From positions 1 through 6,879 of the forward strand of contig JAQWRF010000109.1 in assembly GCA_029243845.1 (NCBI GenBank): a DNA stretch of 6,879 nt, in the 5' to 3' direction. The position numbers and the translations under genes were made by a program. This stretch comes from Planctomycetota bacterium (GTDB taxonomy: Bacteria; Planctomycetota; UBA1135). Below, piece by piece: positions 1 through 5,453 of this stretch. Within the stretch, counting starts at the first letter, position 1. Every line of letters starts with the position of its first letter. The notes under the pieces are model-generated. The model searched no databases. It saw only the letters and a program-made list of their open reading frames with translations, and was not told where the DNA came from.

Positions 1-348
1 TGAAGATTTCTTCAAGACAAATCCATCCAACTGTTCGGTCTGTAATTTAGCTATCGTGCTTCGCGAGAAACTGAGCATCGCCGAAGTAAAGTTTTCTCCT
101 TTGGAAGGCGCGATTAACTGGAGATCGGAATCCGTTTCGACAATTCGAATAGCGGGACGCGGAGTACCCATGCCAATTCCGACTTCAGGACAGACAGGAA
201 CAAATTCAATCCACGGCGCTAGTTCATCAGAAACGAATCGGCTGCGTGCGTGTCCGCCATCATAGCGCACAAGATCTCCGAGCAAACATTGGGAAACTCC
301 CAAACGAATTGGGCGGTCAAAGGATTGCCAGCTGTATGAAGGAAACAT
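1..348 (-). CDS. DUF523-family protein (YbgA-like N-terminal part), 3' end cut by window edge
   Basis: The minus strand is open from an ATG at 348-346 to the left edge, giving 116 residues with no stop. Visible DUF523 signatures are SQCLLG (Cys21), VRYDGGHAR (residues 27-35), PVCPEVGIGMGTPRP (51-65, with Cys53) and, at the edge, LKKSS, where family members usually continue into a PSCG-type motif. The conserved cysteines suggest a metal or Fe-S site, but the family's biochemistry is not settled. Many members carry a C-terminal DUF1722, as in E. coli YbgA, whose gene lies directly upstream of the photolyase gene phr; whether that holds here lies outside the window. The gene starts 36 nt after the stop of the regulator gene on the same strand, so the two are probably co-transcribed. 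An AGAGG about 13 nt before the ATG could be a poorly spaced ribosome-binding site. Family assignment is firm; function is not. Confidence 0.85.
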   Translation of the reverse strand, partial: MFPSYSWQSFDRPIRLGVSQCLLGDLVRYDGGHARSRFVSDELAPWIEFVPVCPEVGIGMGTPRPAIRIVETDSDLQLIAPSKGENFTSAMLSFSRSTIAKLQTEQLDGFVLKKSS

Positions 349-384
349 CGTTTTATTTAGCCTCTAGGGGTAATGCGGTTGTTT

Positions 385-1248
385 TTAGTTTGAAGAAACA
401 AGCGAAGATGCCAATTGATGAACTTCGTGGAGTGAGGCATTGTGTTTTTCCAGGAAACTGTGACTGGTGGATGAAGACTGCAAGGCCGGGCCACCAACAA
501 CGAACCGGACGCCTTTCTCTTGAAGAGTGTTATAGAGATTCTCCAGTGCCACGTTGATTGCGTACATGTCTGATTGATGCACGACGCTCACCCAGACCAA
601 TTTAGCATCAAATTCTTCAGCAATCTCAAGCATGCTCGTTATAGGCGTATTTCCCCCCAAGTTCATTGTTCGCATACCGGTGCTTAAAATAACAGTTTCC
701 GCTAGCAGACTTGAGAGATAAGAAGAGTCTGGTGCTAACGTACCACCAATAGCAATGGGCATATCACCGACTGCAGGCAGGTAAAGCTGCAGCTGTGACA
801 AAGCCTTAGCGAAAGTCGTGGAATATAGATGCTCTGTAGAAATATATCTTGAATCATCTAAGCCCAGCTCACCTATCAGGCGAAACTCCGGCAGCAACGC
901 CTCGAAAAGGGTTGGCAGGTCATGGCCATTTAGATAGAGCTGCAACAGCGAGTTACTTAGATGGGCACTATCACCCGCTTTAAGGATATCCACTAATTCG
1001 CTTTGATTAATACCCGACTCAGTGCCCTCAGAACCGCCAAGCCCAAGTGCGGATGGATCGACAATCGTGCGTTTGTGGGCTCGGATGAATTTAATCGCAT
1101 CAGAGAAGGATATCCTGCGATGTCCACCAGATGTAATGTGTACCGGTAATTGCCCCTGATCAATCCAGCGCTTCATTGATGATTCACTTACACCTATCGC
1201 CAAAGCAAGAGATTTAGGTGAAAGTTGGAATTGCGATGGTCTATTCAT
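385..1248 (-). CDS. MerR-type transcriptional regulator with a degenerate B12-binding-like domain
   Basis: The 287-residue protein has an N-terminal winged HTH of MerR/excisionase type (about residues 9-57: SPKSLALAIGVSESSMKRW, then SGGHRR). A B12-binding-2/B12-binding-like module follows (about 84-285). The EH pair of CarH-type helical bundles is present (Glu139-His140), as are LGGNTP (197-202) and VGGPAL (251-256). However, the Trp expected ten residues before Glu139 is Gly129. The E/D-x-H-x-x-G motif that supplies the lower axial histidine reads D174-S-S-Y-L-S179, so the cobalt ligand seems lost. In CarH/LitR relatives, adenosylcobalamin makes the repressor light-sensitive; this copy may work without B12 or bind something else. 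It is divergent from the CIA30/FAS1 gene and followed by a DUF523 gene. Four short repeats between the divergent genes are probable binding sites. The ATG at 1248 has no clear Shine-Dalgarno sequence; the stop is TAA. Confidence 0.85.
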   Translation of the reverse strand: MNRPSQFQLSPKSLALAIGVSESSMKRWIDQGQLPVHITSGGHRRISFSDAIKFIRAHKRTIVDPSALGLGGSEGTESGINQSELVDILKAGDSAHLSNSLLQLYLNGHDLPTLFEALLPEFRLIGELGLDDSRYISTEHLYSTTFAKALSQLQLYLPAVGDMPIAIGGTLAPDSSYLSSLLAETVILSTGMRTMNLGGNTPITSMLEIAEEFDAKLVWVSVVHQSDMYAINVALENLYNTLQEKGVRFVVGGPALQSSSTSHSFLEKHNASLHEVHQLASSLVSSN

Positions 1249-1291
1249 GAGATTAGCTGAATTGGAAACATGGTACGTATCCTACCCAATT

Positions 1292-1319
1292 TGAATGTTT
1301 ATTTACAATAAAACGTTCA
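1292..1319. promoter_or_regulatory. Inverted operator-like pair flanking the -35 region
   Basis: TGAATGTTT (1292-1300, plus) faces AAACGTTCA (1311-1319, which reads TGAACGTTT on minus) across 10 bp. With one extra base on each outer side the arms are 10 bp with one mismatch. The left copy lies just upstream of the predicted -35 and the right copy sits inside the -35/-10 spacer of the plus-strand promoter. Spacer-centred sites are typical of MerR-family regulators. Assigning the site to the adjacent regulator is an inference. Confidence 0.6.
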
Positions 1320-1330
1320 AATATTAAAAT
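1302..1330 (+). promoter_or_regulatory. Predicted sigma70-like promoter of the CIA30/FAS1 gene
   Basis: TTTACA (1302-1307) matches the -35 consensus in 5 of 6 bases. TAAAAT (1325-1330) matches the -10 consensus in 5 of 6. The spacer is exactly 17 bp. Transcription would start near 1337, leaving a leader of about 70 nt before the ATG at 1405. An operator-like half-site occupies the spacer. For the divergent regulator gene only a weak candidate is seen on minus: TTGTAA (1308-1303), an 18-bp spacer, then TAGGAT (1284-1279). Confidence 0.55.
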
Positions 1331-1352
1331 TAATTGAAAATAAAGCCACATG

Positions 1353-1370
1353 TGGACGTTTTGGACGTTA
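1353..1370 (+). repeat. Tandem 9-bp operator-like repeats downstream of the promoter
   Basis: TGGACGTTT (1353-1361) is directly followed by TGGACGTTA (1362-1370). Both resemble the two half-sites at 1292-1300 and 1311-1319, giving a shared pattern TGRAYGTTW in four copies within 79 bp. The tandem lies about 16-33 nt after the predicted transcription start, where a bound protein would block initiation or early elongation. Repression is inferred. Confidence 0.55.
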
Positions 1371-1404
1371 TTATGGTAGAGCGCTTCCTAGTGCGCATAC
1401 AACA

Positions 1405-2640
1405 ATGATTACAACACTTACCCTTTTTGCTGTGCTTTCACAGCAACTCATCACCGATTTCAGCCCCGACTCACCGGTTAAGTGGACAACGGTTCACGAC
1501 ACTGTCATGGGAGGACGCTCTTCTGGGGAAATATCCAAAAGCTCAGCTGAAACGCTGCTCTTCGAGGGTAATGTCTCACTCGAGAACAATGGCGGATTCG
1601 TAAGCGCGCGGACGGCACGCCCCATTCAACCATTAACTCAAAGCGCTGGCATAGAAATTCGCGTCAAAGGATCCGGCCGCACTTACCAATTTTCGTGTAG
1701 CCACAAGGATATCCCCTTGCGTGGTGGTGGATACTGGCAATCATTCGACACGCTAGATTCAGAATGGGCAATCATTCAACTGCCGTGGGAGGACTTCAAA
1801 GCTACGAGCTTTGGCATGGACCTCTCACAATTACCTACCCTGAAAGCCGAAGATGTGAGCAGTCTGGCTATTTATCTTTATGATAAAAAATCGGGTCCAT
1901 TCCGCCTAGAGATTGATTACATAAAGACATATCAGAACTCTCCAGACGCTTCGCCAGCCACTGTGGCAAATTATCTAGGCTCGCAACACCCTACCCTTCT
2001 TTCTCTCTTAGAAGCATGCGATTTAGACTCGGCTGTCGCTTCATTTGACACGGGCACTCTCTTTGCACCCACTGAAGAAGCGTTCGCTAAACTTCCCACT
2101 GAATTAGTAACCGCCCTTCTATTACCCGAGAACAAAGACAAACTGCAAAGCATCCTACTATCCCATGTGGCGGCAGAGTCAAAAACCGTCTTCAATTCGA
2201 TCGGTGAAGCCCCTGTATCACTTTCCGGAAATACCATCGCTATTGACTGGGAAAATAACGAAAAAGATTTCATTAGCGTCGGATCTGGAAGGCTAGTTAT
2301 AGGAGATATCCTCATCGGAGGCGTTGTAGTGCATGCTATCTCTGATGTGATCATACCCGAAAACTTCAGCCTCGACTCTGATGAGTCCATTCAAAGCATT
2401 GGCGCTTTCCTAAGCTCTACAATCTCCAAAGGCGTTCCTGTTTTCAACCGGGGCGACGTTCAGGAATGTGCCGATATCTATCAAAACTCGTTGGTCAAGC
2501 TGTCTGAATTTGATGGGTTAATTGTGCGCGATCGCAATAAAATTCTCGATTTACTTCTACAAAGAGTCAATGTTGACGCCCAAGAGGCTGCTTGGATGTA
2601 TCGTAGAGAAATCGATAGACTCCTAAGAATCTACGGATAA
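1405..2640 (+). CDS. Exported CIA30-like + fasciclin (FAS1) domain fusion protein
   Basis: The protein has 411 residues and three parts. A short hydrophobic N-terminus (2-12) looks like a minimal signal peptide, though it lacks the usual positive n-region. About residues 17-176 match the CIA30/NDUFAF1-like beta-sandwich: W27, HDTVMGGRSSGEI (31-43), GNVSLENNGGFVSAR (55-69), DIPLRGGGYWQSF (102-114) and LPWEDF (126-131). About 188-318 is a FAS1 domain with TLFAPTEEAFAKLP (218-231), the LLSHV core (251-255) and a closing VVVHAISDVIIP (307-318). The C-terminal 80 residues contain GVPVFNRGDVQECADIY (343-359), which I do not recognise as a named domain. CIA30 proteins assist complex I assembly in mitochondria and FAS1 domains mediate adhesion; the bacterial fusion has no established role. 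The ATG is the first in-frame start after the predicted promoter, and no Shine-Dalgarno sequence is visible. The gene is probably controlled by the divergent regulator. Confidence 0.85.
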   Translation: MITTLTLFAVLSQQLITDFSPDSPVKWTTVHDTVMGGRSSGEISKSSAETLLFEGNVSLENNGGFVSARTARPIQPLTQSAGIEIRVKGSGRTYQFSCSHKDIPLRGGGYWQSFDTLDSEWAIIQLPWEDFKATSFGMDLSQLPTLKAEDVSSLAIYLYDKKSGPFRLEIDYIKTYQNSPDASPATVANYLGSQHPTLLSLLEACDLDSAVASFDTGTLFAPTEEAFAKLPTELVTALLLPENKDKLQSILLSHVAAESKTVFNSIGEAPVSLSGNTIAIDWENNEKDFISVGSGRLVIGDILIGGVVVHAISDVIIPENFSLDSDESIQSIGAFLSSTISKGVPVFNRGDVQECADIYQNSLVKLSEFDGLIVRDRNKILDLLLQRVNVDAQEAAWMYRREIDRLLRIYG

Positions 2641-2656
2641 AAACTGATTATCAAAA

Positions 2657-2693
2657 GACTGATATCCCGTCTTGCCCAAGACCGATATCAGTC
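2657..2693. terminator. Shared bidirectional terminator hairpin between convergent genes
   Basis: Perfect 10-bp arms GACTGATATC (2657-2666) and GATATCAGTC (2684-2693) enclose a second stem, GTCTT/AAGAC, with a GCCC loop. The two stems are separated by a small CC/C internal loop. Read on minus, the hairpin is followed at once by TTTT and a little later by TTTTT, which suits intrinsic termination of the peroxiredoxin/ATP10-like group. Read on plus it has no T-run, so termination of the CIA30/FAS1 gene would rest on the stem alone. The right arm overlaps the last codons and stop of the minus-strand gene. Confidence 0.75.
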
Positions 2694-3275
2694 AAGGGGT
2701 GCGGGGATTGACCGGACTAAAGCATCTAACTCAAGAGCCAAAGATGCGGAGTATCCTCTGTGGTGTGACCACAGAATTTCACCTGAGTTGTCGACAAGAT
2801 TAACATAGGCATTTGACGCCTTGTTATTACCCAAAAAACTCATCACGTCGGTCGCAGATTCTCCGTAGAGTGTCACCACTGCACCCCAATCTTCTGACGG
2901 TATGCCGCTGCGCATTCCCGAGTCAATCGTCCCAGAAATCATCCGCGGGATCAAACCCGGAATCGTCGGCAATTCAATAAGGTTCACCGGAGTTTCTAAC
3001 TGCAAAATGCCCAATATCCATCGATCACAATCGAATTGTGAATCTTGTTCGTAACCAACAAGAACGACGGTTGGGCGCGAGTTCGAAGACCAATAAGACG
3101 ATGATATGTCAATCTCTTCACCATTCAAATCTTCTCCGGAGACCGCTGGGAACATTTTACCGGTGACAAGTCGCGTCTCTGGGTAAACTGTTGAGCACCT
3201 AGCCATGAGCCAAATAAATATAGACAGGCAAGAAGCAAATAACACGAAACGGCCGAGGGAAAATGGAGCTTTCAT
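2688..3275 (-). CDS. Membrane-anchored thioredoxin-fold, ATP10-like protein
   Basis: The protein has 195 residues. A positively charged N-terminus and hydrophobic stretch (about 9-24) form a signal or anchor. C27 follows Arg, which fits a lipobox poorly, so an uncleaved anchor is more likely than a lipoprotein. The rest resembles bacterial relatives of the ATP synthase assembly factor ATP10, a peroxiredoxin/thioredoxin-like fold without CxxC. Recognisable blocks are VVLVGYEQDSQFDCDRWILG (70-89), ELPTIPGLIPRM (101-112), IDSGMRSGIPSEDWGAVVTL (117-136) and HRGYSASLALELDALV (172-187). Its molecular role in bacteria is unknown to me. It starts 22 nt after the peroxiredoxin stop on the same strand and is surely co-transcribed with it. 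No Shine-Dalgarno sequence is seen before the ATG. The stop is TGA, immediately followed by the terminator hairpin. Confidence 0.75.
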   Translation of the reverse strand: MKAPFSLGRFVLFASCLSIFIWLMARCSTVYPETRLVTGKMFPAVSGEDLNGEEIDISSSYWSSNSRPTVVLVGYEQDSQFDCDRWILGILQLETPVNLIELPTIPGLIPRMISGTIDSGMRSGIPSEDWGAVVTLYGESATDVMSFLGNNKASNAYVNLVDNSGEILWSHHRGYSASLALELDALVRSIPAPLD

Positions 3276-3297
3276 TATGACTATTCTAACTTATTCA

Positions 3298-3813
3298 TTA
3301 AAGAATAGTGTCAAGCAATTCAAGCGTAGTTTTCGCATGCGCTCCTGCATCTTTAACATCAATGACGTCTAATATCACGCCCTCCTGGCTCGTGATATAA
3401 GAGATACGCGGCGCGAACCAGGCATCCGAGTCTTTCGCCAATCCGAGCTTTATGGCCAATTCCCTCTTAGAATCTGACAACAACAAGAAAGGTAAATCGT
3501 GCTTGGCGGCAAATTTATTATTAGTAGCGACACTGTCATAGGAAACGCCAAACACTTTGACACCTAGAGCGCTGTACTTTGCGAATTCATCACGGAATCC
3601 GATACTCTCTTTAGTTCAGCCTGGAGTCGCAGCTTTGGGATAAAACCAAACCACACTCGGCTGCCCCAACAAATCGCCTTTAGTCACGTTGATACCCGTA
3701 TGCGAAGAAAGCTCAAACTCTGGGAAGGGGTCTCCTTTCTTTACTAACATATCAGGCATGCCGCAGCCAAAGAGTAAACTGAACAGGGATATAAGGTGCG
3801 TCTTTACTTTCAT
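3298..3813 (-). CDS. bcp: Predicted selenoprotein: BCP/PrxQ-type peroxiredoxin lipoprotein (in-frame TGA = Sec66)
   Basis: Read through one internal TGA, this is a 171-residue thiol-peroxidase-type protein that would reduce peroxides. Residues 1-17 (MKVKTHLISLFSLLFGC) form a lipoprotein signal with lipobox LFGC and lipid-bearing Cys17, so it acts at a membrane outside the cytoplasm. The core has KKGDPFPEFEL (25-35), VVWFYPKAATPG (54-65), Sec66, then TKESIGFRDEF, VKVFGVSYDS and the LPFLLLSD block. Family members have PGCT at this point, so UGA falls exactly on the peroxidatic cysteine. The common resolving Cys five residues later is Ser71, and the mature chain has no cysteine besides Cys17. 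A SECIS-type hairpin follows the UGA. The ATG at 3813 is preferred to an upstream TTG at 3834 because it begins the signal peptide. It lies 71 nt after the protease gene and 22 nt before the ATP10-like gene. A pseudogene or sequencing error is the main alternative; selA/B/C/D are not in this window. Confidence 0.85.
3582..3601 (-). promoter_or_regulatory. Putative bacterial SECIS (bSECIS) hairpin
   Basis: In the mRNA, CGGAUUC (3601-3595) pairs with GAAUUCG (3588-3582), giving seven consecutive pairs including one G-U. The 6-nt loop CGUGAU (3594-3589) has a G at its second position. The loop begins 21 nt after the UGA. These features fit the general bacterial SECIS description: a stem-loop inside the coding region shortly after UGA, a small apical loop with G among its first two bases, and about 16-37 nt of spacing. 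Weaker pairings below (GUA/UAC and AGAG/CUCU) could extend it. The pairing was done by eye, without energy calculation. Confidence 0.6.
3616..3618 (-). other. In-frame TGA read as selenocysteine codon
   Basis: The plus strand reads tca, so the minus codon is TGA. It sits between TPG and TKES of the peroxiredoxin active-site motif. The frame before (from 3813) and after (to TAA at 3300-3298) is the same and contains no other stop. Confidence 0.8.
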
Positions 3814-3884
3814 CGCATGTAGTATACAAGACAAGGCGTTAGTCCCTTCCTGGCGATGCCCACATGTTTACCAGCTTCCCTCAT

Positions 3885-5405
3885 TCACAGAACGTTAATA
3901 CGAATGGTATTTGAGTCTCTAAGCACTCCGTTATCATCGCATTGCATTTCTAAATAAAATGTTCGTCCCGAAGCTGCGCCATTAGGCATACGCTTAGAGT
4001 CTTGACCTCTATTGCCATTAGTCGTACCAGCGCCGAAGAGACGGGGGCGATCATGAGGGGAAGAGTAAATCGCCTTCCAAGCATCTATCAGTGGACTGGT
4101 ATCGATTAGAGAATAGACAATTCTGTAACGGCTATTCGGGGGAGCCTGACTCCATGCCAAGTGCAGTGAGTCACCTGGATATAGGTCAAGGGCATTCGCC
4201 GAAAGCTGTATAGTGTCATGACTAATATAAGTAGATTCTGCATATTGCGCTGCTTGCAAGCATGCTGCAAAATCCGGTCGACCATAGCCCACATCGATGT
4301 CCTCTCCGGGAGCCATCAAATCAACGCAATTGAGGTACATCATCTGTTCGATTTGCTCAGCTGTGGAATTTGGGCTAACTATCATCATCATCGATAATAT
4401 CCCTGCAACAATCGGGGTAGCAAAGGATGTGCCAGACCAATAACGATAACCACCATTATCGCTAGGGACATACACACTGCCACCAGGGGCAGCGACATCG
4501 ACCCACTCTCCATTAACCGAAAACGTGGTCTTTAAATCATTGCCTTCTGTCGCGCCGACGTAAATCACATCTGCAGCATCGTGCCCTGTAACAGTATTCC
4601 CATAATTACCCGTGGCCCACAGAAGCAAGGAATCCTGAGATCGAAGGTAGTACCCAAGGGTTTTAACGCTTGAATGCATACCACCATGCCAACTCATCGA
4701 AACCACTCTGGCTCCATTATCGCATGCCCATGTAGCGCCATCGACCAGAGCACTCATGAGTGCCTGATTATTCGAGTTTGTGGCACGAACTGGCATGAGA
4801 CTTATGTCCCATGCGATGCCCGTTGCGCCTAATAAATTATTACCTACCGCGCCAATCAATCCAATTGTCGCAGTCCCATGATCGGCTTGCGTTGGGGACA
4901 TGTCACCACCATTTATCTGTTCAACGCCACTAGAGGAGTTATATCCCGGGATTAAATTATCGACTAAGTCAGGGTGGTTAATGTCTAGGCCTACATCCAC
5001 TGTGGTAACAATAAATGCACTGTCACCGGTAGTTATATCCCAAGCATCTGGGGAATTCAAAACAGGATGGTGCCATTGCAAATTATAGTCCACATCATTC
5101 GGTACGGTAGAACATGTACGAACCATGACATCATTCACAACATATTCAAAGAGACCCGTCGACTGCAACTCAACGATCAAATCTTCTTCATAAATCCCTT
5201 CAGGAACTTTAATAACGAATTCATCGGTCTGCTCTATATGCTTTAATAATTCATAAGCTCTAACAGCCTGAAGCATCGAATCGCGAGTCTCGAGTGTCTG
5301 GAGAGGCCGAGCTATTAAACGCCCGGTGTGCAATTCAACAATCCCATCATCAGGGACGGCGCCAGACTGAAGCGAGGCAAAAGCGAGAATAATCGAAACT
5401 AGCAT
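3885..5405 (-). CDS. Secreted subtilisin-like serine protease (peptidase family S8)
   Basis: The 506-residue protein has a complete S8 catalytic set: Asp137 in TTVDVGLDINHPDL, His176 in ADHGTATIGLIGA, oxyanion Asn267 in WATGNYGN and Ser327 in WSGTSFATPIVAG. Residues 1-16 form a short hydrophobic signal peptide without basic residues. About 20-115 are a propeptide-like region. The catalytic domain spans about 116-390. A C-terminal beta-rich segment (about 396-506, DTIQLSANALDLYPGDSLHL...) looks like an Ig/FN3-type module for substrate or surface binding. The substrate is unknown; an extracellular or periplasmic degradative role is likely. The start is fixed because TAG directly precedes the ATG in frame. 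No Shine-Dalgarno sequence is visible. It begins 48 nt after the PDZ/toroid gene and its TGA stop abuts a small ORF leading to the peroxiredoxin gene, so read-through transcription is plausible. Confidence 0.92.
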   Translation of the reverse strand: MLVSIILAFASLQSGAVPDDGIVELHTGRLIARPLQTLETRDSMLQAVRAYELLKHIEQTDEFVIKVPEGIYEEDLIVELQSTGLFEYVVNDVMVRTCSTVPNDVDYNLQWHHPVLNSPDAWDITTGDSAFIVTTVDVGLDINHPDLVDNLIPGYNSSSGVEQINGGDMSPTQADHGTATIGLIGAVGNNLLGATGIAWDISLMPVRATNSNNQALMSALVDGATWACDNGARVVSMSWHGGMHSSVKTLGYYLRSQDSLLLWATGNYGNTVTGHDAADVIYVGATEGNDLKTTFSVNGEWVDVAAPGGSVYVPSDNGGYRYWSGTSFATPIVAGILSMMMIVSPNSTAEQIEQMMYLNCVDLMAPGEDIDVGYGRPDFAACLQAAQYAESTYISHDTIQLSANALDLYPGDSLHLAWSQAPPNSRYRIVYSLIDTSPLIDAWKAIYSSPHDRPRLFGAGTTNGNRGQDSKRMPNGAASGRTFYLEMQCDDNGVLRDSNTIRINVL

Positions 5406-5453
5406 CTAGTTAGGGTACCACCGGAATACGCTTATGGGGGCGGGGATAGCCGT

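Noticed and set aside
246..557. Plus-strand ORF of 103 codons
   Set aside because: It spans the junction of the DUF523 and regulator genes on the opposite strand and has no family-like features.
1971..2390. Minus-strand ORF of 139 codons
   Set aside because: It is the antisense shadow of the FAS1 domain, with Ser/Pro/Thr-rich, non-protein-like composition.
2688..2690. A second Sec codon: the TGA ending the ATP10-like gene
   Set aside because: It lies at the normal C-terminus of the family. The following hairpin has a T-run and behaves as a terminator, and read-through residues show no redox motif.
3298..3555. A separate 85-residue protein starting at GTG 3555
   Set aside because: The GTG is an internal Val of the peroxiredoxin. 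The frame is open upstream to the TGA at 3618-3616 and the residues between match the family.
3616..3834. A truncated lipoprotein ending in ATPG, or a pseudogene by nonsense mutation
   Set aside because: The only disruption is a TGA exactly at the catalytic Cys codon, the downstream frame is intact, and a SECIS-type hairpin follows. A random nonsense mutation would not be expected to fit all three.
3885..3887. Sec read-through at the protease TGA stop
   Set aside because: The protein is complete with a full C-terminal domain, and the next codons give only a short basic peptide ending at another TGA.
5406..5453. G-rich run (GGGGGCGGGG on plus) as a quadruplex or terminator
   Set aside because: There are only two G-runs, the stem is weak and no T-tract follows, so nothing functional can be supported.
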